Shown: positions 43,609-51,237 of the stretch, piece after piece
Layout of the letters: each line of letters opens with the position of its first letter
How positions within the stretch are numbered: position 1 is the first letter of the stretch
NCBI GenBank assembly: GCA_959606065.1
Contig: CAUHHV010000012.1
Coordinates: forward strand, 1 to 59,965
Reading direction: 5' to 3'
Origin: an uncultured Collinsella sp.
Lineage (GTDB): Bacteria; Actinomycetota; Coriobacteriia; Coriobacteriales; Coriobacteriaceae
DNA: 59,965 nt
The notes under the pieces: generated by a model
The model's input: the letters and a program-made list of their open reading frames with translations, nothing else
Databases searched by the model: none
Told to the model about the DNA's origin: nothing
Program-made: the position numbers and the translations under genes

Positions 43609-45093
43609 TTAATCCCTTAGCCACTTGGCTGCATTGGGATGGTCGTCGCAAAAGTACTTCTTGGCGCGGAAGGGACGCATGCCGGTCACCTTGACCAGGC
43701 AATCGGTGCGAGGCATAAGCCCAACCTCGCCTGGGGTCATCACGCAGCCGCGCACATCTACGGCAGTGCGCTCGGCGCCCACGTACTTGGTGCCCAAAAC
43801 CGACTCGCCACACAGTTCGCTTATGTAGTTCTGCGTCGCGATGTTGCTGCCGCCACCCATATAGACCAAACTATCGCAGTTATCGAGAATGGTAAGCGCC
43901 GTGGATTTGCCGTACACGGCATCGAGCTGGCTCAGCGATTGCGCACACATCAAAAAGCTAATGCCGCGGCTGCGCACGGTCGCAATGCTGCGCTCAAAAT
44001 CGGGGATGCGTCCCACATTGGGAAACTCATCGAGCACAAACTGCACGCGACGCTGCAAATGGCCGCTGGGGCTGGCATCGGCACGGCGCTGGGCAAGGTT
44101 AAACAGCTGCTTAAGGGCAACGTTCGCAAGCCATGCATTAGCCGAATCGTTGTCGCTCACCTTAAGATCGATCACGCGCTTGCCCTCGTCAATACGATCA
44201 AGACGCATCTCGTCATTCTCAAAAACGCGCATGAGCTGAGGCGTCTTAAGCCGCGAGATAGTTGCATTGAGCGTGATCAGAATACTCTTAAGCGTCCTAT
44301 CTGCCGCACCTCGAAAATCGCGATACTGCTCAACGCCGTACAGGTCTGCGTTCACAGCCCCATACTTATCGAGGAACTCCTTGGACTCCACCTCTTCTAC
44401 AAGGTAGTCCAACGGGAATCGGCCCTCGCCATCCCCCGTGACCTTGATGAGCGCAGCCAGTTTAAAGACGTTGTTCATCTTAAGGTAGCGGCGCGGAGCA
44501 TTGGGGTCCTCGCCCGGCGCAAGGGTGCCGGCAAGACACTCCAGGAGATACAGGATTCCAACAATTGCTCGAAGCAGCAGATCGTTTGCGTTATCCCAGA
44601 ACGGATCATACCTACGGCTACGACCGTCAGGATCGACCCCCTCCATGATTGCCGCCACCGTAGTGGGGATATCCTCGACATCCATCACGTAGCGCAGAGG
44701 GTCGTATCCGGCCGACTGCTCGGGATTAACAGTATCGAGAACCGTTACCTCGTAGCCGTCCTCTTCAAAGCCTTTCCCCGTACGGCGCAGCAGCTCACCC
44801 TTGGTGTCTGTGACCACATAACAGCATTCGTGGTGATTGAGCAGGTTGGGCAAAATGAAACTCGCCGTTTTGCCGCTGCCGGTACCTCCAAAGGCAAAGA
44901 CATTGTTGGACACACTCGTCTCCCAATGCTTGTCGTCCTCGTAGAACGCCACCGTGGCACCCTTAGCCAGGATCACATCGCGCTGCTCATCGCCAGACGA
45001 CAGCGCCTGCATCTCCTCCTTAGTCGCCCACTTCTTGGTCTGATACTCCGTTTGCTGCGCGGCCTCGTAGCCGTACATCTTGATGACTGACAT
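43609..45093 (-). CDS. VirD4/TraG-like ATPase without membrane segments
   Basis: A 494-aa ATPase of the type IV coupling-protein family. Walker A GGTGSGKT (69-76) with SFILPNLLNHHECCYVVTDTKGELLRRTG, and Walker B VQFVLDEFPNVGRIPDFERSIATVRSRGISFLMCAQSLSQLDAVYG. The usual N-terminal transmembrane helices are absent, so it is soluble unless a partner anchors it. There is no relaxase, VirB4 or other T4SS gene in the window. The start is ATG 45093 (AAAGGAG upstream); the longer frame to 45162 is not supported. It lies between clpP and an unknown gene. Confidence 0.82.
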   Translation of the reverse strand: MSVIKMYGYEAAQQTEYQTKKWATKEEMQALSSGDEQRDVILAKGATVAFYEDDKHWETSVSNNVFAFGGTGSGKTASFILPNLLNHHECCYVVTDTKGELLRRTGKGFEEDGYEVTVLDTVNPEQSAGYDPLRYVMDVEDIPTTVAAIMEGVDPDGRSRRYDPFWDNANDLLLRAIVGILYLLECLAGTLAPGEDPNAPRRYLKMNNVFKLAALIKVTGDGEGRFPLDYLVEEVESKEFLDKYGAVNADLYGVEQYRDFRGAADRTLKSILITLNATISRLKTPQLMRVFENDEMRLDRIDEGKRVIDLKVSDNDSANAWLANVALKQLFNLAQRRADASPSGHLQRRVQFVLDEFPNVGRIPDFERSIATVRSRGISFLMCAQSLSQLDAVYGKSTALTILDNCDSLVYMGGGSNIATQNYISELCGESVLGTKYVGAERTAVDVRGCVMTPGEVGLMPRTDCLVKVTGMRPFRAKKYFCDDHPNAAKWLRD

Positions 45094-45130
45094 GGCGTGG
45101 CTCCTTTCTTGTCCGTGACGTTGGTGGTTG

Positions 45131-46048
45131 TTAAGCAATGCGATCGACACCGTCGTCCTCATTGAGCTGTGCCGAGCGCGACGACTTGGTCGCGTGGCCG
45201 ATCAGGCGCTCGGCCTGCGCCAGATAACTCTCGCGAGCAGCAGTTGAAACCGTCCCGTCGCGCAGATACGCAAGCAATGCATTAATCATCAGCTTGTCGA
45301 GCAGGTCGTATCCCTTGGCCCGAGCGCAGTTGAGGAGGTAGCGGTCCTGAAGCCCCCGTACCTTAGTTGCCAAATCGATTTCCATCTTTTCCTCCATGTA
45401 ATAAAAAGTGTGTCGTTCGTCCAAAAGTGCCTCAAACGGGCGTTTGACGCATAACTCAAAGTTGAAACGCGGACTCGTATCGAACACGCGTCGTTGCACC
45501 TTGAGGTAGCGCTTATAAAACATGACGGCATCATCTTCATCCGCCGTAAAGCCACGCGATCCATCGCGGTGCAGCCGGTCGTAAGGCTTTTTGCTATCGA
45601 TATGGCGCACGAATGGGGACGGAATATAGGCATCCTTCTTGACGTTGTACTTCATCCCTGTCGTAACCTGCTCAAACAAGAGAACGCCAGCTGACTTAAA
45701 AGCCGCATTACATCCATGCCTAAACATGCTCACCACGGCTGCCACGCTGCCCATGCAGCTATCGCGCGGGGAAAAATACAGCGAAAGCAAAGCGAGCGTC
45801 GCAGCAGTCAAAAGCTCGCGGGCCTCGTGTACATCGGCTCGATACTGCTCGGGCACCAGCCCGGGAATATCGGGCGAGCGCTCTTCCAGCACGCCAACGA
45901 GCGATTTAGCCAGGCGCTCGACGTTCTTCTCGCCGCAGTACGGACACGGAAGTGGCAGCTCTGCCTTCCTGTTCACTTCGCACATACCGCGGAGATCCTC
46001 GTCGATCGCACTGAGGAATGCCTCGTAAATACTGTCCCGTTTCTTCAT
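45131..46048 (-). CDS. Hypothetical protein with CPYCG motif
   Basis: A 305-aa protein, no recognised family. It starts MKKRDSIYEAFLSAIDEDLRG and has a CPYCGEKN motif near residue 35 that could bind a metal, followed by helical segments and a basic stretch. It is the first gene of module B, 37 bp before the VirD4-like ATPase, and is probably in the same operon. Confidence 0.62.
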   Translation of the reverse strand: MKKRDSIYEAFLSAIDEDLRGMCEVNRKAELPLPCPYCGEKNVERLAKSLVGVLEERSPDIPGLVPEQYRADVHEARELLTAATLALLSLYFSPRDSCMGSVAAVVSMFRHGCNAAFKSAGVLLFEQVTTGMKYNVKKDAYIPSPFVRHIDSKKPYDRLHRDGSRGFTADEDDAVMFYKRYLKVQRRVFDTSPRFNFELCVKRPFEALLDERHTFYYMEEKMEIDLATKVRGLQDRYLLNCARAKGYDLLDKLMINALLAYLRDGTVSTAARESYLAQAERLIGHATKSSRSAQLNEDDGVDRIA

Positions 46049-46336
46049 GAATGCTTCTTTCTATCCGGTTTCAGGTGGTTGATGTAAGTCTGTTCTAAGT
46101 TCTAGAATATTCTGACGCTAGAACGATGATTATTGATCTAACCTGTAGTTTCATAAGTGAAATCATCCTGCTCGATTGCTTAGTTTGCCTAAAGGCTACA
46201 AAGCGAATGTATCAAGCAATTGCTATTGAGTTGGCTTTGGATTGCTTCGAGGATAGCACAGCGTGCTGTTCTCGTCATTAGAAATTTTAATATTTTTCTG
46301 CTAATATAAACCCACTGAGAAGAAAGGGCTCTATAC
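46049..46336. promoter_or_regulatory. AT-rich divergent intergenic region with inverted repeats
   Basis: This 288-bp region is much more AT-rich than its flanks. GTTCTAG (46099-46105) and CTAGAAC (46118-46124) form a dyad 51 bp before the module B start, with TTCTAGAA inside. Another AT-rich patch with TTAG...CTAA lies around 46280-46305. It should hold both divergent promoters. Confidence 0.45.
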
Positions 46337-47776
46337 ATGCGTGAAACTACATCATCATTGCCACGCCTCACCGCCGCCGCCCTCTCGCGCGCGCTTAACC
46401 TGGAACAAGGCAGTCGCCTGCTCACTGTCCGTCTGCCTGGCGCTGTGGATGCCGAAGATCTCGCTAAGTGCTTTACCCTAAACGGTAACGGCGTGCCCGA
46501 TATTAGTGAGCTTGAACCTGGAAAGCAGAATGCAAGCGATGATGATGCAGCGCCGGTGTTTGTCGATGCATCAAACTACTACCGCGCAAATAAGCACGAT
46601 ATCGAAAAAGACAGTGCCGCGCTCATCGATTATTTGGAGCCTGGCTACCTTGATTTTTGCGACTGGGGTCCTTTTATTTGGTGCCTGTATGCTCTCGCCC
46701 TTTCGGGCCGCACTCGAGCAGCCGTGGTACTTCCCGCCGATTTACTTGATAAAGCTGAACAAGCACGCACGATTTTGATACGCGAAGGGCTCATCGAGAG
46801 CGTCGTTTATTTGCCACTTTCCGAGCCCAGGCCCTACATGACAAGCGCGCTCCTCATACTGTCTTCAGGAAATCGCAGCGTTGCATTTCGCAGCGCAATT
46901 GAGCCCGGACCGCGTTTTCAATATGTGACTAAAACATCGTATTACTCTGATATCACCTTTTCTATCTCTCCTGACTGGGCCCGCATTGATACCAATACGC
47001 CAAGATCGACGCCAATCGAAACGTCCACTTTTGCCACGCGCGAGCTGCTCCAACACCACGCCGCTCTCTCAAAAGGCAAAATCAGCCTCATCGCCATCAC
47101 CCGAAACTACAGCGCCACACTCGGTGACTCTTTTACGCGAGTCGCGCCATTCATGCCCCGCGAGAGCACGACATCGAACGACATTGACGCAGTCGAGGTG
47201 CGCCGAATCTCATCTCAAGATTTTCAGGACGGCAATCTTCTGCCCGTAGATGCTTCAGATAATCAAAATAGCTCGGATTCTAAATTCGTAAAGGTGGACC
47301 CCAGCGTTCTCGATCGTTATGAGCTCCGCGCTGGAGATATCGTCATGCCGCGCATGCTGGGTCGCTACGGCGCGTCCAACCTGCTCGTCGTCAGCTCCGA
47401 TGACGCTAAGCAGCATCTGGTTGCTTCGCATAACACCACCGTCATTCGCCCGTCATTCCAAACGATGACCGAAGATGAGCGCGTAGTGTTTTCGGAGATA
47501 ATTGTTGGATACCTTACCGAAGGCCACGGGGCGCAGCTGATTCAAGCATTAACTGAAGCAGCCAGCATCCGCGCCATCCGTCCTAGCGACCTGTTTGAGA
47601 TCGAAGTCCCGCCGGCGCTCGACCCGCGCACACGCGAGTATAGCGAATCCATCAACCGCTTTGCCGAGGTCGTAAGGACAAAGAAACAAGCCGAGGCCAC
47701 TGTCGCCCAAGCCCAGCGCGACCTCGAAGGCGCAAAAAAGGCCGTCACCCAGGTGGTCGACCAGACCTGCGAATAG
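46337..47776 (+). CDS. HsdM/HsdS-like fusion protein lacking catalytic motifs (second copy)
   Basis: A 479-aa protein. The first half has the HsdM region that follows the catalytic motif: RAAVVLPADLLDKAEQARTILIREGLIESVVYLPLSEPRPYMTSALLILS. No SAM-binding or NPPF/NPPY motif precedes it. The second half resembles an HsdS recognition domain (LRAGDIVMPRML...VASHNTTVIRP) with the C-terminal helical NRFAEVVRTKKQAEATVAQAQRDLEGAKKA. The closing sequence matches in pattern that of the protein at 23831-25417 (GYLTEGHGAQLIQ... versus AYLSSDEGQQKLL). Both stand divergent to a minus-strand operon. Probably paralogues with a non-enzymatic DNA-binding role (inference). Confidence 0.55.
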   Translation: MRETTSSLPRLTAAALSRALNLEQGSRLLTVRLPGAVDAEDLAKCFTLNGNGVPDISELEPGKQNASDDDAAPVFVDASNYYRANKHDIEKDSAALIDYLEPGYLDFCDWGPFIWCLYALALSGRTRAAVVLPADLLDKAEQARTILIREGLIESVVYLPLSEPRPYMTSALLILSSGNRSVAFRSAIEPGPRFQYVTKTSYYSDITFSISPDWARIDTNTPRSTPIETSTFATRELLQHHAALSKGKISLIAITRNYSATLGDSFTRVAPFMPRESTTSNDIDAVEVRRISSQDFQDGNLLPVDASDNQNSSDSKFVKVDPSVLDRYELRAGDIVMPRMLGRYGASNLLVVSSDDAKQHLVASHNTTVIRPSFQTMTEDERVVFSEIIVGYLTEGHGAQLIQALTEAASIRAIRPSDLFEIEVPPALDPRTREYSESINRFAEVVRTKKQAEATVAQAQRDLEGAKKAVTQVVDQTCE

Positions 47777-47797
47777 CGCATAGGCAGTAGAAACGTC

Positions 47798-47836
47798 TTA
47801 AGCCGGCGACAGGAACTAATTCTGCCGCCGGCTTAA
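47798..47836. terminator. Bidirectional terminator between convergent genes
   Basis: Perfect arms TTAAGCCGGCG (47798-47808) and CGCCGGCTTAA (47826-47836), between the plus-strand gene and the minus-strand AbiEii-like gene. Confidence 0.75.
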
Positions 47837-47845
47837 CTATCTAGC

Positions 47846-48736
47846 CTATTCCCATCCCGTGGTCTGAGGATTCCATTTGCACACATTCGCCGAATGATTA
47901 AAGCACGGTGTATACAACCGATTGACGACCTCTTCTGCCCCAGCAATGTTCCCCGCGAGATCAAGTACCCCCGCCTGCCTCGCCATCTTTACGTACTGTG
48001 CAGAACCATTTTGTTTCCACCAGAGAGGCGCCACGAACTCTTCCGGCATTGCCACTTTGCGGGCAGACGCTTCTTTCTCGACCCTCTCGACAAGCGTAGC
48101 CCCATCGACGAAGCAAGTTTTCGCGTACACCAAGATGTCGACTATATCCTTGATTCGCGATGAAGCACGGCCCTCATGCATCTCTATCATTGCGAGCAAT
48201 TTATCTGCAAGGGCACTCTCCACTCGGCATACTCGATAGTCGCAGACTGGGAGCCCCTCGATATTCAGACGATCGATCGGCGCAAGAACCTCAGGCTCAA
48301 GTCCCCGCACTTCATCAATTACCAAGTCAATTGAAATTGGCTGTAGCTTCTTGGTTCCCATAAAGGGGGTGAACCACACCTTCGCACCGCACCGATACTC
48401 ATCTTCTTCTTTGATTTGCTCTGCACGATCAAAGACGAACGAAACGAAATCCTCCAGATCAATCGAAGCAGCCTGCACCAGATCGACAATAGCCTCTTCG
48501 AGACTCTCCTCTTGAGCAACCAAGTCAATATCTCTTGTGACACGTGCATCGAGTGTTCGCGCCAGGACGCTTTGACCGCCCTTGAGCACAAAGCTGCCGT
48601 CATCTTCTGAAAAAACGCGACATAGGAAGCGATGAAAGTAGAAACCGACGATTGCCCGATTAGTATCCATTGGTGATTCTCTTGCGGCATTCCTAACAGC
48701 CATCTCCAATGCGGCAGGCGTTTTGTACTTCACCAT
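47846..48736 (-). CDS. abiEii: AbiEii/AbiGii-type nucleotidyltransferase toxin
   Basis: A 296-aa nucleotidyltransferase-like toxin of type IV abortive-infection pairs. Motifs: SFVLKGGQSVLAR (GG, 53-54), then ARVTRDIDL (D69-x-D71) as the metal-binding acidic pair, and a later CRVESALADKLLAMIEMHEGRASSRIKDIVDI segment with the K...K-D pattern. It follows the AbiEi-like gene by 15 bp in the expected order. Its toxic target is not known from this sequence. Confidence 0.85.
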   Translation of the reverse strand: MVKYKTPAALEMAVRNAARESPMDTNRAIVGFYFHRFLCRVFSEDDGSFVLKGGQSVLARTLDARVTRDIDLVAQEESLEEAIVDLVQAASIDLEDFVSFVFDRAEQIKEEDEYRCGAKVWFTPFMGTKKLQPISIDLVIDEVRGLEPEVLAPIDRLNIEGLPVCDYRVCRVESALADKLLAMIEMHEGRASSRIKDIVDILVYAKTCFVDGATLVERVEKEASARKVAMPEEFVAPLWWKQNGSAQYVKMARQAGVLDLAGNIAGAEEVVNRLYTPCFNHSANVCKWNPQTTGWE

Positions 48737-48751
48737 GTCCTCCGTTTCGCA

Positions 48752-49375
48752 TTACCCGTTCAGTACCATCAGCAAAGGCGCCATCAGCTCGCGTCGTTTG
48801 GCGGTTTTAGAGTTCTCCTCTACAAGATCCTTCAGCCGTTGTATATCGAGTCCACGTCCAAGCGCGTCGTGATAGGCATCGATAATTAATGAGGGATCCT
48901 CGCAATCGAGGCAAAGATCGACAAGCGTGCGCTCGGGTTTAGTTACCGGCAGGCCGTCGAGCCAAACGATGTCCCGCTCAGCAATCTCGCGCTTTACAAA
49001 AGAAAGGGATTCGTTTCTTGTATTGATACGCATGGGCGCGGTCATCCTGTAGGGGGACAGATAGAAATCGCCCATTTGCTGCAGGTTCGCCGCTGTCGTA
49101 CCGCTCACGGCGATGCCATCCCACTGACGTTTTCTCTCCCACGCGCAAAGGGAGGGATTGGTGAGCTTCCAAAAGGCGTTGAGTTCGTCGGTGTCTCGGC
49201 GCTGCGTTCCAGACATCCGGTAGGCGCCGTGGCATATCCGTTCAAGACGCCCTGCGCGGCATGAGTGCGCCAGCGCATCTCGAGAGATGTCCATGCGAGC
49301 CGCCTGGGCTGTGGTGAACACGCCCTCGCTCTCGGAAAGCTCGCTTATCGCCGCTATGTTGCTAAAGTACTTCAT
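48752..49375 (-). CDS. abiEi: AbiEi-type antitoxin/regulator
   Basis: A 207-aa protein with an N-terminal winged-helix region (SEGVFTTAQAARMDISRDALAHSCRAGRLERICHGAYRMSG) and the AbiEi antitoxin domain with DGIAVSGTTAANL and a WLDGLPVTKPERTLVDLCLDCEDPSLIIDAYHDALGRG end, as in AbiEi. It is expected to repress its own operon and neutralise AbiEii. The start is chosen at ATG 49375, because a near-consensus promoter puts the transcript start at or next to this codon; frames from 49399 and 49426 are open but lie inside the promoter. Confidence 0.85.
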   Translation of the reverse strand: MKYFSNIAAISELSESEGVFTTAQAARMDISRDALAHSCRAGRLERICHGAYRMSGTQRRDTDELNAFWKLTNPSLCAWERKRQWDGIAVSGTTAANLQQMGDFYLSPYRMTAPMRINTRNESLSFVKREIAERDIVWLDGLPVTKPERTLVDLCLDCEDPSLIIDAYHDALGRGLDIQRLKDLVEENSKTAKRRELMAPLLMVLNG

Positions 49376-49381
49376 GCTGCA

Positions 49382-49409
49382 ATTGTAGGATATTTTCATA
49401 CTTTTGCAA
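49382..49409 (-). promoter_or_regulatory. Promoter giving a leaderless abiEi transcript
   Basis: On the minus strand, TTGCAA (49404-49409), 16-bp spacer, TACAAT (49382-49387). The ATG begins 6 nt after the -10 box and no Shine-Dalgarno is present, so the mRNA should be leaderless. Confidence 0.6.
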
Positions 49410-49494
49410 CGTGATTTTTGATCCATTAGATCCGTTTGCCTTGTTTACCCCATTTCTGACGCCGGCTTGTCATCGGCTCACCATCCCCCGCTAT

Positions 49495-49676
49495 CGAGCT
49501 CTAATACTTTTCCGTGAAGTGAGCGTCTGTTTTTTGACCCTTGAAACATCCGCATTTTTCAGCGGTGAAATCGCAGGATTCCGGCATTAAAACCGCAGGA
49601 AACGACACGCTCAAAGTGTCGATGCTTCGGGGGTCCGATTTAGCTCGTTCACTTCTCGGAAAAGTATTAGACCTCG
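49495..49676. repeat. MITE-like element with 31-bp inverted repeats
   Basis: Left arm 49495-49525 and right arm 49646-49676 are inverted copies with three mismatches; the core is CTAATACTTTTCCG with its complement CGGAAAAGTATTAG. The interior has a small hairpin (CGACAC...GTGTCG near 49602-49620) and no convincing gene. It may be a non-autonomous mobile element or a structured RNA. The surrounding intergenic stretch (49376-49890) has nothing else that I can support except promoter signals for the next gene. Confidence 0.55.
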
Positions 49677-49890
49677 CTGCTAGCTACCCAGAAGGACACC
49701 TCTCCCTTCCCCACCGCCACCCAAAAACTCATCCAACATTAATCTTGGCTCAAGAATCGCTTAATCTATAACCTGCACTATAGAGTTCGACCAAGGGCGG
49801 GGCGGCGCCGCGCAACGCAGGCCGCCGAACGCAACGCTCGCGCCCGGGCAGATCGCCCGGCGTCGCGCCCATCGAACGAAAGGACAGGTC

Positions 49891-50433
49891 ATGGACGACC
49901 TCGAAAAAGTTGAAACCATCCGCACCAAGTGCAACGTGAGTTACACCGACGCCAAGGCCGCGCTCGACGCCGCCGACGGCAACGTTTTGGACGCCATCAT
50001 TTGGCTCGAGTCGCAGGGCAAGACCCAGACCACGTCGGCGCACGCCGCCACCGAGTCCGCGCCGGCCGACGAGCCCTCGGCCGAGATGGTCGCCGCGCAG
50101 GCAGCCTACGAAAAGTCGAGCGAAAAGACCGACTTCTCCAAGAAGATGGACAGCGTGTGGGAGTACCTCAAAAAGCTCTTCCGCCTGAGCCTGGACACCA
50201 AGTTTATCGCCACGCGCCGCGATGCGATCATCCTCAACATTCCCATCCTGATTCCCATCGTCGCGCTGTTTGCCTGGGGCGCCACGATTTGGCTGATGCT
50301 GCTTGGCCTGTTCTTTGGCATGCGCTACCGCATCGATAGCGACGGCGACGTGCCCGGCAGCATCAACAACCTGATGGACAGCGCTGCCAATGCCGCGGAC
50401 GGCATCAAGCAAAATCTGAACGACGACAAGTAA
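49891..50433 (+). CDS. UBA-like/DUF4342 membrane protein
   Basis: A 180-aa protein. Residues 1-45 form a UBA-like helical domain (KVETIRTKCNVSYTDAKAALDAADGNVLDAIIWLE) as in DUF4342 proteins. A Ala/Glu linker follows, then a DUF4342-type C-terminus with a hydrophobic segment (IILNIPILIPIVALFAWGATIWLMLLGLFFGM). Function unknown. AAAGGACAG precedes the ATG. The GC-rich leader (49795-49890) could fold into hairpins. It lies 18 bp before the response regulator. Confidence 0.82.
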   Translation: MDDLEKVETIRTKCNVSYTDAKAALDAADGNVLDAIIWLESQGKTQTTSAHAATESAPADEPSAEMVAAQAAYEKSSEKTDFSKKMDSVWEYLKKLFRLSLDTKFIATRRDAIILNIPILIPIVALFAWGATIWLMLLGLFFGMRYRIDSDGDVPGSINNLMDSAANAADGIKQNLNDDK

Positions 50434-50451
50434 TCGCAGACGGGGGCACGT

Positions 50452-51237
50452 ATGGCACGAATCCTGATCGTAGAGGACGAGGAGAAAATCGCCCGCTTTG
50501 TGACACTCGAGCTGGAGCACGAGGGCTACCAGGTGGAGCACGCCGCCGACGGACGCACCGCCGTTGACCTGGCGCTGGAGCGCGACTACGATCTGATCCT
50601 GCTCGATGTGCTGTTGCCGCAGCTCAACGGCATGGAGGTGCTGCGGCGCGTACGCAAGCACAAGGATGTGCCGGTGATCATGGTCACCGCGCGCGATGCC
50701 GTGATGGACAAGGTGGCAGGGCTTGACGCCGGTGCTGACGATTACCTGACCAAGCCGTTTGCGATCGAGGAGCTTTTCGCACGGATCCGCGTGGCGTTGA
50801 AGCGCGCTGAGGCCGTACGGGCGGCTTCGGGCGCGGTCGGCACCGGTGCCGGGGCGGGCACGGCGGGCGGCGCGGGCGGCAACGCCGCCGCGACGCCTCC
50901 AGCCAGCGACACGGCCCAGGTCCCTGCCGCGCCCTCCCCCGCCGCGCTCACCGTGGGCTCGGTTGCGCTCGACCCCGACCGCCGCGAAGTCACGGTCGGC
51001 GGCTCGCCCATCGTGCTGACCGCTCGCGAGTTCGATGTCCTCGCCCTGCTTATGGCACATGCCGGCACCGTGCTCACGCGCGAACGCATCGCGCACGAGG
51101 CGCTGGGCTACGAATACGTGGGCGACACCAACAACGTCGACGTGCACATCGCGCACCTGCGCGCCAAGATCGAAGACGCCGGCGGTGCCCGCATCATCCA
51201 GACCGTGCGCGGGGTGGGCTATGTCTGCCGCGCGTAA
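50452..51237 (+). CDS. OmpR-family response regulator
   Basis: A 261-aa two-component response regulator. The receiver domain (1-120) contains the acidic pocket VEDEEK, the phosphoacceptor D52 (LILLDVLLPQ), T82-type residue in VTARDAV and K in LTKPF. The OmpR/PhoB winged helix is at about 165-260 (VALDPDRREVTV...LLMAHAGTVLTRERIAHEALGY). Between them is an unusually long Ala/Gly/Pro-rich linker (about 125-165). The gene overlaps the kinase start by 17 bp. Confidence 0.93.
   Translation: MARILIVEDEEKIARFVTLELEHEGYQVEHAADGRTAVDLALERDYDLILLDVLLPQLNGMEVLRRVRKHKDVPVIMVTARDAVMDKVAGLDAGADDYLTKPFAIEELFARIRVALKRAEAVRAASGAVGTGAGAGTAGGAGGNAAATPPASDTAQVPAAPSPAALTVGSVALDPDRREVTVGGSPIVLTAREFDVLALLMAHAGTVLTRERIAHEALGYEYVGDTNNVDVHIAHLRAKIEDAGGARIIQTVRGVGYVCRA

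Noticed and set aside
43639..45090. Plus-strand frame of 483 codons opposite the VirD4-like gene
   Set aside because: No domain on that strand, while the minus strand has Walker A and B motifs of VirD4.
42898..46048. An integrative conjugative element based on the VirD4-like ATPase
   Set aside because: No relaxase, VirB4, integrase or other T4SS gene is present in the window.
49541..49771. 76-codon open frame inside the intergenic repeat
   Set aside because: It crosses one arm of the inverted repeat and shows no protein-like features or ribosome-binding site.
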